Of a stretch of DNA of 64,000 bases, positions 25,255-33,165 are shown one piece after another. Both the position numbers and the translations under genes were made by a program. This stretch comes from Salinadaptatus halalkaliphilus. Its GTDB lineage: Archaea > Halobacteriota > Halobacteria > Halobacteriales > Natrialbaceae. The notes beneath the pieces were generated by a model. The model saw only the letters and a list, made by a program, of their open reading frames with translations, ran no database searches and had not been told where the DNA came from. Location of the stretch: contig NZ_RBZW01000058.1 of the NCBI RefSeq assembly GCF_006543045.1, positions 1 through 64,000 on the forward strand. The letters run 5' to 3'. How positions within the stretch are numbered: position 1 is the stretch's first letter; each line of letters opens with the position of its first letter.

Positions 25255-26028
25255 TCAACGACGGGCCGAATCCGTCCCGCCGCCGAGACCGCTGTCGGTA
25301 ATCGCAAACTGGGCCGACTCGCCGACCGCCTTCGATCGATGCTTCTCGAGCGTCGCTCGTCGCTTGCCGCCCCGAAACCGCTCGAGTCGTAGGACGACGC
25401 CGGTCCAGTGCTCGAGCGTGTTTCCGCCGAGTGCGCGGGTGCGATCGGCGTCGGGATCGGCAAAGACCTGGTTGGTCAGGACGACCGCGAGATCGTGTTT
25501 GCGGGCCAGCGAGAGGAGGTGCGTTACCTGCCGCGTCACGCTTCGTAAGGCTTCGCCCTCGTCGCCGTCGGCGGTTCGCTCGAGACGATAGAAGCCGGTC
25601 GCGCTGTCGAGAACGATCAGGTCAGCCCGCTGTGCGAACTCCTCGGCGTCGCGAACGGCTGCGGCCTGTTCCTCGAAATCCAGCGCGTCCTCGATAACGA
25701 TTCGCGAGGCGACGCTCTCGACATCGAGGTCGCCGGTTTCGTCACGGGTGGCCGGCTCGGCGTCGTGGCAGCCGCCTCGAGCGGCTCGCTTGGCGTCCTC
25801 GACGTGAGCCGACAGCAGTTGCTCGAAGCGATCGACGGAGACGCCTTCGGTGTCGATGTAGACGACCGTCCCGCCGTCGACTGCTGCCTCGACCGCCGCC
25901 GAGAGGGCGACGTTCGTCTTGCCGGCGGCCGGCGGCCCGTACAGCTGTGTGACGGTCCCGCGTTCGAACCCCCCGCCGAGTAACTCGTCGACCGGGCCAC
26001 AGCCGGTCGAAATCGGCTCGTCGTTCAC
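25255..26028 (-). CDS. radB: DNA repair and recombination protein RadB
   Basis: A 257-aa RecA-superfamily protein without the N-terminal HhH domain of RadA, which identifies RadB. Walker A GPPAAGKT is at residues 31-38. Walker B is ADLIVLDSATGFYRLER, followed by RQVTHLLSLARKHDLAVVLTNQVFADPD and a C-terminal core with GGNTLEHWTGVVLRLERF. RadB is a weak ATPase that assists RadA in strand exchange. The start GTG at 26028 (MNDEPISTGCGPVDELLGGG) is the usual RadB opening; in-frame ATG codons lie far upstream, in the divergent gene. A CGGGHDAEPATRDET-like acidic insert around residue 80 is probably a halophile loop. Confidence 0.92.
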   Translation of the reverse strand: MNDEPISTGCGPVDELLGGGFERGTVTQLYGPPAAGKTNVALSAAVEAAVDGGTVVYIDTEGVSVDRFEQLLSAHVEDAKRAARGGCHDAEPATRDETGDLDVESVASRIVIEDALDFEEQAAAVRDAEEFAQRADLIVLDSATGFYRLERTADGDEGEALRSVTRQVTHLLSLARKHDLAVVLTNQVFADPDADRTRALGGNTLEHWTGVVLRLERFRGGKRRATLEKHRSKAVGESAQFAITDSGLGGGTDSARR

Positions 26029-26110
26029 GGTCAAAATTCGAATCGTTCGCGCAAAAACCCCCCGGAAGCCGCTCGAGGCCAGTCCCGTCCCGACACCGCG
26101 AGCGGATACG

Positions 26111-26116
26111 TTTATT
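26111..26116 (+). promoter_or_regulatory. TATA-like box upstream of GTG 26141
   Basis: TTTATT lies 25-30 nt before GTG 26141 and decides that start, giving a leaderless transcript. The divergent radB begins at 26028. Confidence 0.5.
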
Positions 26117-26140
26117 CTGGCCGGTGCCGAAACCCGTGGT

Positions 26141-26899
26141 GTGATCGTCGTCGCCACGTCGGACTTCGAGCTGTACCACGGGGTCGTCAACGAGCTACGC
26201 GACCGCAGCGCGACGTTTACCACGGTCGAACCCGACGAGGCGCTGCCCGACGCAACGACGGTCGTGATCACTGGTCCGGATCACGACGAGGACGTTTCGG
26301 CCACGAGCGTGACGACGATCGTCGCATCGCCGGACGAACCGCGTCGAGCGGTCGATCAGGCCCTGACCGCGGTTCGGGGCGAGGGCGGGCGAACGATCGT
26401 CGGGGTCGATCCCGGGAAGAAACCGGGTATCGCCGTTCTCGCGGGCGAGACCGTCGTCGCCGCCTTCCAGGTTCCGCTCGGTGACGCTGTCGACGTGATC
26501 GAGCGCGAAGTCGACGACGCGGCCGATCCAATCGTCAGAATCGGTGACGGTGCCCGACTCCAGAGTACGAAACTCGTCAACGACCTCGAGGATGTCCGCG
26601 TCGAACTCGTCGACGAGACCGCGACGACGCCCTACCTCGGTACCGGCGCACGCGGCATGGAAGACGTCCTGGCCGCGGTGAATATCGCTCGCCTCGAGGG
26701 CGAGGTCGTCGACGGTCGCGAGATCGAGCCCACAGCTGGTGAGTTACAAGTCATCAAGGATCGCTCACGCGAGCACAGCGAGACGAATCGAGCGATCGAC
26801 GAGATGCTGGCCCGACGGGTCGCAGCCGGCGAGTTGACGATCGAAGAGGCGCTGTCGGAACATCGATCGCGCGGTGACGACGCGGACGAGCTGTCCTAA
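26141..26899 (+). CDS. RNase H-fold (RuvC-like) protein, uncharacterised
   Basis: A 252-aa protein (GTG start, MIVVATSDFELYHG). The central part RTIVGVDPGKKPGIAVLAGETVVAAFQVP resembles the first strand-turn-strand of RuvC/YqgF-like RNase H folds, where the Asp in GVDPG is catalytic. Later acidic candidates are DPIVRIGDGARLQST, VELVDE and the C-terminal RGMEDVLAAVNIARLEG, which contains possible acidic ligands. Nuclease activity and substrate are unknown; it could act in RNA processing or resolve junctions. Divergence from radB suggests a link to recombination. It is followed by udk after 67 nt. Confidence 0.65.
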   Translation: MIVVATSDFELYHGVVNELRDRSATFTTVEPDEALPDATTVVITGPDHDEDVSATSVTTIVASPDEPRRAVDQALTAVRGEGGRTIVGVDPGKKPGIAVLAGETVVAAFQVPLGDAVDVIEREVDDAADPIVRIGDGARLQSTKLVNDLEDVRVELVDETATTPYLGTGARGMEDVLAAVNIARLEGEVVDGREIEPTAGELQVIKDRSREHSETNRAIDEMLARRVAAGELTIEEALSEHRSRGDDADELS

Positions 26900-26966
26900 C
26901 GTGACCGCATCGTCGACACCGCTCGAGATCATCGGATTCAAGACTGGCGACCGCAAGCTACTGACG

Positions 26967-27638
26967 ATGAGTATCCCGTCGTTTGCAATCGGCATCGCCG
27001 GCGGAACGGGGGCTGGGAAGACGACGGTCGCACGCAACGTCGCCGACACCGTCGGGGAGCCGGTCACGCGGATTCCACTCGACAACTACTACGAAGAACT
27101 CTCTCACCTCGAGTACGAGCAACGGGCCGACGTGAACTACGACCATCCCGATGCCTTCGAGTGGGAACTGCTTCGCGAGCACCTCGAGTCGCTGTTACTC
27201 GGCCAGTCCGTCGAGATGCCACAGTACGATTTCGAGATCCACAACCGGACGGACGAACGCATCACGGTCGAGCCGTCGGACGTGATCGTTCTCGAGGGAA
27301 TCTTCGCGCTGTTCGACAAGACGATCCGCGAGATGCTCGACCTTCGGGTCTACGTGATGACCGATGCCGACGTGCGCATCCTCCGGCGAATCGAACGCGA
27401 TGTCGTCGAACGCGGTCGCGACCTCGAGGGCGTTATCGAACAGTATTTAGAGACGGTCAAGCCGATGCACGAACAGTTCGTTGCCCCGACGCGCAAGCAA
27501 GCCGACGTCATCATCCCCGAAGGCGCAAACCGGATGGCCGTCGACCTCCTGATCGACAAGATCGACGCCGAACGCGAGGACGAGGGCCGATCGAGCGCCG
27601 GTCGGGAGCGGTCCGTCGACTCGCCGACGCTCGAGTAG
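26967..27638 (+). CDS. udk: Uridine kinase
   Basis: A 223-aa P-loop kinase. GGTGAGKT is at residues 12-19; PLDNYYEELSHLEYEQRADVNYDHPDAFEWELL is the hallmark of uridine/cytidine kinase; VIVLEGIFALFD and RILRRIERDVVERGRDLEGVI follow. It phosphorylates uridine and cytidine to UMP/CMP in pyrimidine salvage, matching pyrB, pyrI and dcd elsewhere in the window. The ATG at 26967 is right before the Walker strand; in-frame upstream codons would be inside the preceding gene's end. The acidic C-terminal tail (EDEGRSSAGRERSVDS) is probably disordered. Confidence 0.92.
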   Translation: MSIPSFAIGIAGGTGAGKTTVARNVADTVGEPVTRIPLDNYYEELSHLEYEQRADVNYDHPDAFEWELLREHLESLLLGQSVEMPQYDFEIHNRTDERITVEPSDVIVLEGIFALFDKTIREMLDLRVYVMTDADVRILRRIERDVVERGRDLEGVIEQYLETVKPMHEQFVAPTRKQADVIIPEGANRMAVDLLIDKIDAEREDEGRSSAGRERSVDSPTLE

Positions 27639-27692
27639 ATACCGGCGCCATCCACCTGATACCGAACCGATCCACGCCGCGTCCACGCCACC

Positions 27693-28031
27693 TCAAAACA
27701 GCGGGAGATCGCCGGTGATCCGATCGACGCGGTCGTCGGCCGCCGGGCCGACGGCAAGTGCCGTGACGGTCCCGGGCTCGAGTTGGGTGTGGCCGGCGTC
27801 GCGGATCAGCGCGTTCGCAACGCCGTCGCTGTCGGCGATTTCGGAGAGTTCGTGCAGTTGCCGTTCGCTCTCGCCCTCGAGAACGATCTTCTTCTGTCCG
27901 CCCTGCTTCCACTGGTTGCGAAGCTGGCTGTCCGCCGTTTCGTACGCCGACAGCGACGCGTGGGCGACCTGTGCGGCGAGTTTGCCCTGACCCATCCCGA
28001 TATCGGTGCGAGCGACGATGGCCTGTTTCAT
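27693..28031 (-). CDS. pth2: Peptidyl-tRNA hydrolase (archaeal type)
   Basis: A 112-aa protein with the Pth2 signature: [27 protein letters not shown], then [11 protein letters not shown], and [31 protein letters not shown] at the end. Pth2 releases tRNA from prematurely dropped peptidyl-tRNAs in the cytosol. Length and ends match the family closely. It converges with udk (54 nt) and is divergent from the DsbA-like gene (94 nt), so it is monocistronic. Confidence 0.96.
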   Translation of the reverse strand: MKQAIVARTDIGMGQGKLAAQVAHASLSAYETADSQLRNQWKQGGQKKIVLEGESERQLHELSEIADSDGVANALIRDAGHTQLEPGTVTALAVGPAADDRVDRITGDLPLF

Positions 28032-28125
28032 AGCTCTCCCCTCACGATCGACGGATAAATCGCCACCGGTCGAGCCGTTGCCCGGATGCGATACGTATTT
28101 GCGCGCGGAATCACTAGCGGCCGTC

Positions 28126-28731
28126 ATGAACCTGACACGGCGTGGGCTTCTCGGAACCGCGGCGGCCGCCGGTACCGGAATCGCCGCCGGCTGTCTCGGC
28201 AGCGAAGACGCACCCGACCCGCCCGTCGCAGGCGATCCGGACGCCGACGTAACAGTCGCGGTCTACGAGGACTTCTCCTGTCCGTACTGTCGAGACTTCA
28301 AACTCGAGGTCTTTCCGCAACTCGAGGAGGCGTATCTCGATTCGGGCGCGATTCGCTACGAGCACCGCGACTTCCCGATTCCGGTCGACGACACCTGGTC
28401 GTGGGCCGTCGCCAGCGGCGCTCGAGAGGTCTTCGAAAGCGACGGCGACGACGCTTTCTTCTCCTTTGCCGGCGAGATCTACGAACACCAGAACGGCTAC
28501 GGCTACGATACGATCGAGAGCGTCGCCGACGACCTCGACCTCGACGGGCCGAGCGTTCGCGAGGCCGCCGAAGACGAAACCCACCGCGACACCCTTGAGG
28601 CCGACCGCTCGAACGGCGAATCCAACGGCGTCGGCGGCACCCCGACCGTCTTCGTCGACGGCGATATCGTCGACCTCGAGGCCATCGCGTTCGACCCCGT
28701 CGCCGCGGCGATCGACGACGCCCGGGAGTAA
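28126..28731 (+). CDS. DsbA family thioredoxin-like lipoprotein
   Basis: A 201-aa exported protein. [23 protein letters not shown] is a Tat signal with a lipobox ending at Cys about 23. The mature protein has [21 protein letters not shown], with the CPYC active site of DsbA/thioredoxin near residues 53-56. [10 protein letters not shown] is the cis-Pro loop, also conserved. It is likely to act on protein disulfides or redox sites on the outer surface. A single domain, no DsbB nearby. The short promoter region is shared with pth2 on the other strand. Confidence 0.88.
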   Translation: MNLTRRGLLGTAAAAGTGIAAGCLGSEDAPDPPVAGDPDADVTVAVYEDFSCPYCRDFKLEVFPQLEEAYLDSGAIRYEHRDFPIPVDDTWSWAVASGAREVFESDGDDAFFSFAGEIYEHQNGYGYDTIESVADDLDLDGPSVREAAEDETHRDTLEADRSNGESNGVGGTPTVFVDGDIVDLEAIAFDPVAAAIDDARE

Positions 28732-28812
28732 CGCTCGACGATCAGCGGTCGATCCGACCGCGGTCGACATCGAATCGGGCAATTTACCACAGCGCCGTTC
28801 GACTCGTCGGGT

Positions 28813-29415
28813 ATGATCCTCTCCGATGCGGACATTCTGCGGCGGCTCGAGGACGGCGACCTCGTCGTCGATCCGCTCGACAATCCCGAGTTGCAGATCC
28901 AACCCGCAAGCGTCGACCTGCGACTCGGCCGGGAGTTTCTCGAGTTCCAGCGAACGAACATCCCCTGTATCCATCCCAACTCCGAACGCGAGGTCGACGA
29001 GTACGTCACCGAGACGGTCGTCGACGACGACGACGACTTTATCCTGCATCCCGGCGACTTCGTCCTCGGGACGACCTACGAGCGCGTCGAGATTCCTGCG
29101 GATCTGATCGCCCACGTCGAGGGGCGGTCTTCCCTGGGGAGGCTTGCCGTGGTAGTTCATGCCACAGCAGGCCTCTGCGATCCGGGATATCGCGGCCAGA
29201 TCACCCTCGAGCTGTCGAATCTCGGGAGTGCACCCGTTGCCCTGACACCAGGGATGCGCATCTCGCAGTTGACGTTTACCGAACTCAAGACCGAAGCCGA
29301 TCGACCCTACGGCAGCGATCGGGGCTCGAAGTACCAGGATCAGGACGGTCCCCAGGCTTCCCGCATCCAGAGCGATGACGAGTTCGGCGGCGACCAACTC
29401 GAGCGCGAGGAGTGA
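28813..29415 (+). CDS. dcd: dCTP deaminase
   Basis: A 200-aa enzyme starting [22 protein letters not shown], with [15 protein letters not shown] and the catalytic region [34 protein letters not shown]. Dcd converts dCTP to dUTP (or dUMP), feeding dTMP synthesis. The C-terminal lid includes [21 protein letters not shown]. The substitutions and length fit archaeal Dcd. It lies 81 nt after the DsbA-like gene; each is likely separate, as an ATTTACC element at about 28784 could act as its promoter. Confidence 0.95.
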   Translation: MILSDADILRRLEDGDLVVDPLDNPELQIQPASVDLRLGREFLEFQRTNIPCIHPNSEREVDEYVTETVVDDDDDFILHPGDFVLGTTYERVEIPADLIAHVEGRSSLGRLAVVVHATAGLCDPGYRGQITLELSNLGSAPVALTPGMRISQLTFTELKTEADRPYGSDRGSKYQDQDGPQASRIQSDDEFGGDQLEREE

Positions 29416-29532
29416 CCCAGTACGAGTCGCCGGCGTGACCCGGTGGCGTCGGTTACCACCCAGGGTGTACGAACGCGTCGCGCCACCGTGTGTGGGTAAC
29501 GAATAACCCACAGAAGCACGTATCCCGAGACG

Positions 29533-30198
29533 ATGACAGTCGAATACGACGGCCTCGAGTTCGAACGGCTCGGCCACGCAAGCGTTCGCATCGAGACGGA
29601 CGACGGGACGGTCCTGTACGTCGATCCCTGGAGTGACCTCCTCGCGGACGAACCCGGCGACGCCGACGTCGTCCTCGTAACTCACGAGGACTTCGATCAC
29701 TACGATCCCGACGGCATCGAGGCCGTCGCCGCGAGCGAGACGACAGTCGCCGCCTTCGAGGGTGTCGACACCAGCGCCCTCGAGACCGATGTCCTCGAGC
29801 TCCCCCACGAGGGCGAAGCGACCGTCGACGGCATCGATGTCGAGACGATGCCCGCCTACAACGAACCCGACGGCGCTCACGTCGACGACGACGGGAACCC
29901 GTTCCACGCCGAGGGCGACGGGATCGGCCTGCTGGTATCGCTCGAGGGGACCACCGTCTTTCTCCCCTCCGATTCCGACTTCCTCGTGCATCACGAATCC
30001 GTCACGGCGAACGTCTTCGTCCCGCCGATCGGCGGCCACTTCACGATGGATCGCCACGAGGCCGCCGACTTCGCTCGATCTGTCGACCCGGATCTCGTCT
30101 TGCCGATCCACTACGACACGTTCGATCCGATCGAAACCGACGCCGAGGCGTTCGCTGACGACCTCGAGGAAGACGGGGTACAGGTCGAACTGTTCTGA
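29533..30198 (+). CDS. Metallo-beta-lactamase fold hydrolase (UlaG-like)
   Basis: A 221-aa protein with the metal motif THEDFDHYDPDG near residues 54-65, in which HxDxDH becomes HEDFDHYD. The opening LGHASVRIETDDGTVLYVDPW is that of the UlaG-like/L-ascorbate-6-phosphate lactonase-related group. LPSDSDFL and PPIGGHFTMDRHEAADFARS carry further ligands, and the last ligand is in PIHYDTF. The substrate is unknown. It is a single gene with promoter elements upstream in the 118-nt gap. Confidence 0.82.
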   Translation: MTVEYDGLEFERLGHASVRIETDDGTVLYVDPWSDLLADEPGDADVVLVTHEDFDHYDPDGIEAVAASETTVAAFEGVDTSALETDVLELPHEGEATVDGIDVETMPAYNEPDGAHVDDDGNPFHAEGDGIGLLVSLEGTTVFLPSDSDFLVHHESVTANVFVPPIGGHFTMDRHEAADFARSVDPDLVLPIHYDTFDPIETDAEAFADDLEEDGVQVELF

Positions 30199-30233
30199 AC
30201 GTGTGACGGAGTATGACACGTAGCGACCGGAAC

Positions 30234-30262
30234 CCCATCCTTCAGGGGTGGGAGGATGTCAA
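30234..30262 (+). mobile_element. Possible IS200/IS605 right-end hairpin scar
   Basis: CCCATCCTTCAGGGGTGGG folds into a seven-pair stem with a short loop and is followed by AGGATGTCAAG. Haloarchaeal IS200/IS605 (TnpB-only) elements end in this kind of CCCCACC...GGTGGGGAGG..GTCA sequence, as I recall them. No tnpA or tnpB frame is present, so it would be a scar or a solo end. A chance or terminator hairpin is possible. Confidence 0.35.
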
Positions 30263-30390
30263 GCGCTGGCGTCACCGGCGATACGCTACCCGATCGACGC
30301 TGTGGTCGGACACAAGAAACAAGACCCGCTCGCTGTCGACCGGCACACCTGCTCTGTGGGTGACGCTGCGAAAAATGATCTGCTAGTTAT

Positions 30391-30408
30391 CGTCGCCGTG
30401 AGGCGACG
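30391..30408 (-). terminator. Hairpin downstream of the cold-shock gene
   Basis: CGTCGCC and GGCGACG pair perfectly around GTGA, 11 nt after the stop codon of the cold-shock gene on the minus strand. This is a candidate transcript 3' end. Confidence 0.5.
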
Positions 30409-30419
30409 GATAGACGATA

Positions 30420-30614
30420 TTAGTTGCGGACGACGTTCGTCGCGCGTGGACCCTTGGGGGCCTGTTCGATATCGAATTCGATCTCTGTGCCTTCTTCGAG
30501 GTCCGGACCGCCAACGTCTTCCATGTGGAAGAAAACGTCATCGTCCGCATCGTCCGTCGAAATGAAACCGTAGCCGCCTGTGTCGTTGAAGAAATCAACG
30601 TTACCGTTTGCCAT
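30420..30614 (-). CDS. Cold-shock protein (CspA family)
   Basis: A 64-aa OB-fold protein: MANGNVDFFNDTGGYGFIST, with RNP1 (GYGFI) and RNP2-like (DVFFHMED) RNA-binding motifs, then EGTEIEFDIEQAPKGPRATNVV. It binds single-stranded nucleic acids. Haloarchaea keep several such proteins, highly expressed. The start is the ATG at 30614, the only one matching the universal first strand. A TATA-like GGTTATGCC lies roughly 30 nt upstream on the minus strand (about 30640). A hairpin follows the stop. Confidence 0.95.
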   Translation of the reverse strand: MANGNVDFFNDTGGYGFISTDDADDDVFFHMEDVGGPDLEEGTEIEFDIEQAPKGPRATNVVRN

Positions 30615-30807
30615 TACAACCAACTGTAGGATCGGACCCGGCATAACCTTTGCGAGGGTCGTGGTACCACGACGGTCGATGTCCACTCGTCCACTCCGGG
30701 AGTGGCCTGCTGCAAGGATACGTCCGGACTGATGTCCGTCAGTGCTGTCTTCCCAGGCCTTGGGAAGAGCCGCCGGGTGAAATACCGTCTGTGCTGTAGC
30801 GTCGACT

Positions 30808-31305
30808 ATGACAACCGAGCGACCCCAGACCGACGACGAGATCAGGCGAGCGGTCGTCGACCGCGTTCGGGAGGTCCAGATCGTCGACGGCGATCTGATC
30901 AGCGAGGAACTCCTCGAGGCGTCGGTCTCGAACGGCGAGATCACGCGGTTGGGTCCCTCGATGAACTACGGTGAGGCGACCGATCTCGACGGGAATCAGG
31001 CGACACAGCGCTGGGACCCGCGGGTCTGTAACAAGGGTCTCGCGATGATCGAGCGCTTCTACAGCGAGCGTCGCGTGAAGGCCCCGATGGTCCGCGAGGG
31101 GTTCATGGAGTGGGTCGAGGACGGCTTCCCGCGTGATTCCGACGGATCGATGCCCGTCGAATACGCCAACCGTGGCGAGGACGACTTCATCGAGGTCGTC
31201 GGCCGAGGTGAGGACGACCGCGCGGCGCTTCTCGAAACGATTCGAGCGCTCGAGCCGCTGCGATTTGGCTCCGCCACTGGCGCTGTGAGTGATGACGACC
31301 GGTAG
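30808..31305 (+). CDS. Conserved haloarchaeal hypothetical protein
   Basis: A 165-aa soluble acidic protein: MTTERPQTDDEIRRAVVDRVREVQIVDGDLISEELLEASV... with MNYGEATDLDGNQATQRWDPRVCNKGLAMIERFYSE and KAPMVREGFMEWVEDGFP. No domain is recognised. One Cys (RVCNKG) is in the centre. It lies opposite the cold-shock gene and may share its intergenic promoter region (194 nt). Single gene; the following HTH gene is 270 nt away. Confidence 0.65.
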   Translation: MTTERPQTDDEIRRAVVDRVREVQIVDGDLISEELLEASVSNGEITRLGPSMNYGEATDLDGNQATQRWDPRVCNKGLAMIERFYSERRVKAPMVREGFMEWVEDGFPRDSDGSMPVEYANRGEDDFIEVVGRGEDDRAALLETIRALEPLRFGSATGAVSDDDR

Positions 31306-31370
31306 CTCGGCAGTCCCCCGGCAACCAGACAGTCGCCGACGACCGGGTAGTTGCATACGACCCGGTGTCG

Positions 31371-31432
31371 TTCTTTACCGGAGATCACCCGGACGGGTCG
31401 CTGATCACCGAAAAAAACGCTCCGACGGCCGT
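31371..31432. repeat. Degenerate palindromic element related to family A
   Basis: TTCTTTACCGGAGATCACC at 31371 and CTGATCACCGAAAAAAACGC further on resemble the two arms of the palindrome at 20935-20976, with CCGTAT following. The arms are diverged and the centre differs. It lies in the 270-nt gap before the HTH gene. Confidence 0.4.
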
Positions 31433-31576
31433 ATTAGTCGGTCTGACCGACAGTCCATTGGCTCCAACAGACGGGCAGAAAGAACGGTTCAGATGTCTCG
31501 AAAGTCGCTATAAGAGTTTCTAATCTCTTTGGAAGTGAGATTATACGGGTCCCCGTTGTAGCAGGGGGTGAGACAT

Positions 31577-32245
31577 ATGACATCGATCGCTGACATCGAG
31601 ATTCCGGCCGAGGGAACCGGACTTGGCGAACTCTTCGAAACGGTACCGTCGCTGAACTGCGAGATGGAGCGAGTCATCGCCTCGAGCGGGCACGGGCTGT
31701 GGCTCTCGGGGCCGCCACAGGACGATGTCGAGATGGCTTTAGAAGAGGCCGACGCGATCGGGGAATACTCGCTGATCAGCGACGACGACGATCGCTGGCT
31801 CTACGACCTCGAGTTCGATCCCGACACCGTCGACGTCTTCGCAGTCGTCCTCGAAGAGGGCGGGACGGTGTTGAGCGCGTCAGCCTCGAGTGGCACCTGG
31901 CTGTTGAGCATCCGCGTGGTCGATCGCGAGTGCGTGAGTTCGCTCTACGACCGACTCGTCGAGAACGACATCTCGCCGACGATCGTCCGGCTGTTCGATC
32001 TGGCCGAGGAGAGCCACTCCCAGTGTGGCCTGACGCCGCGGCAGTACGAGACGCTGGTCGCGGCCATCGACCACGGCTACTTCGAGATTCCGCGCGAGGT
32101 ATCGATGCAGGAGCTGTCCGAGGAACTGGACATCTCACACCAGGCGCTCTCCGAACGCCTCCGCCGTGCCTACCGCGCGCTCGTCACCGCCGAACTGAAC
32201 GTCGCCGAAGACGAAACGACAGCGCCGCCGATCCCGCTCGATTGA
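31577..32245 (+). CDS. Bat/HTH_10-type transcriptional regulator
   Basis: A 222-aa regulator. The C-terminal HTH CGLTPRQYETLVAAIDHGYFEIPREVSMQELSEELDISHQALSERLRRAYRALV is a clear bacterio-opsin activator type. The N-terminal domain (MTSIADIEIPAEGTGLGELFETVPSL) is a beta-rich input domain of unknown ligand. The start ATG 31577 follows a strong GGGGGTGAG element 6-14 nt upstream. A GTG at 31568 is possible, since TTATAC lies 27 nt before it. Targets are unknown. Confidence 0.9.
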   Translation: MTSIADIEIPAEGTGLGELFETVPSLNCEMERVIASSGHGLWLSGPPQDDVEMALEEADAIGEYSLISDDDDRWLYDLEFDPDTVDVFAVVLEEGGTVLSASASSGTWLLSIRVVDRECVSSLYDRLVENDISPTIVRLFDLAEESHSQCGLTPRQYETLVAAIDHGYFEIPREVSMQELSEELDISHQALSERLRRAYRALVTAELNVAEDETTAPPIPLD

Positions 32246-32465
32246 TCCGCGGCGACTCGAGCGTCGTCCACGGGCTGTCGACGGTGTCGAGAACGAACCC
32301 TCCGGCCGAACACGGCGGTCCACGAGTGTCCGTTTCCAACCGCGTTTTTGACAGCCGCCTACTGATGGTGTCGCCACAGTTCGGCAAAACGACGGACTCG
32401 AGCCCGATCGGTCGGTACTTGCAAGCCACACCGTTGTGTGGGTCGGTGTCGTGTTATCGACTGCA

Positions 32466-33113
32466 ATGAGTCCAGAGTTTACTGACGACGATATCGGCAA
32501 GACGGTTATCAACGCGCGAGACGAGGAAGTCGGCATCGTGGCGGATGTCGAACACGGGACGGCTCACGTCGAGCCCGACCCCGGGATCACGGACACCATC
32601 AAAGCGAAACTCGGCTGGGGTGGCACCGACGACGACACCTATCCCCTCCAGGAACAGGCCGTGACCCGCGTGACCGACGACGCGGTCCACCTCGAGAGCG
32701 ACCTCTCGGACAGCGAGTCCGAGATGGGTACCACCGACGAAGGCATGGGGACGAGTGCCGCTGGCGGCGAAGCCGGAATGGGTACGGAGACCACCGGCAG
32801 TGCCGGCGCCGGAACGACGGCTGATCGAGATACCGACACGGATGACGGTCTGCTCGGTGACGATGACGACGATCTCGTGGACGATGACGATGGGCTGATG
32901 GGCGACGACGGCGACCGTGGCCGGAGCGACGACGACCTGATCGGTGACGACGATGACGGGTTAACGGACGACGATGAAGGATTGATGGACGACGATGACG
33001 ACGGGTTGATGGGCGATGACGATGACGACGATTTGATCGGCGATGACGATGAAGGATTGATGGACGACGATGACGACGATCTCCTGAGCGATGATGACGG
33101 CGAGATCCGATAG
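32466..33113 (+). CDS. PRC-barrel-like protein with acidic repeat tail
   Basis: A 215-aa protein. Residues 1-75, MSPEFTDDDIGKTVINARDEEVGIVADVEHGTAHVEPDPGITDTIKAKLGWGG..., look like a PRC-barrel-type beta domain seen widely in haloarchaea (GxxVxxxDGxxVGxVxDV). Residues 76-120 are a low-complexity linker. Residues 121-215 are nearly all Asp with repeated DDDDGLMGDD/DDDEGLMD blocks, highly acidic. There is no signal peptide or membrane helix. The N-terminal module suggests an RNA- or ribosome-related or regulatory role, by analogy with other PRC proteins. The Asp tail could bind cations. It converges with the Q/R-rich gene. Confidence 0.7.
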   Translation: MSPEFTDDDIGKTVINARDEEVGIVADVEHGTAHVEPDPGITDTIKAKLGWGGTDDDTYPLQEQAVTRVTDDAVHLESDLSDSESEMGTTDEGMGTSAAGGEAGMGTETTGSAGAGTTADRDTDTDDGLLGDDDDDLVDDDDGLMGDDGDRGRSDDDLIGDDDDGLTDDDEGLMDDDDDGLMGDDDDDDLIGDDDEGLMDDDDDDLLSDDDGEIR

Positions 33114-33165
33114 GAACAGCGCATTTTCGAGGAACGGCCGACCGACGGATAGCTGACGCGTCGAC

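Noticed and set aside
28114-30219. A 701-residue open frame on the minus strand opposite the DsbA-like, dcd and MBL genes
   Set aside because: It mirrors three well-identified plus-strand genes. High GC3 creates such antisense frames; its residues show no domain and no codon pattern of its own.
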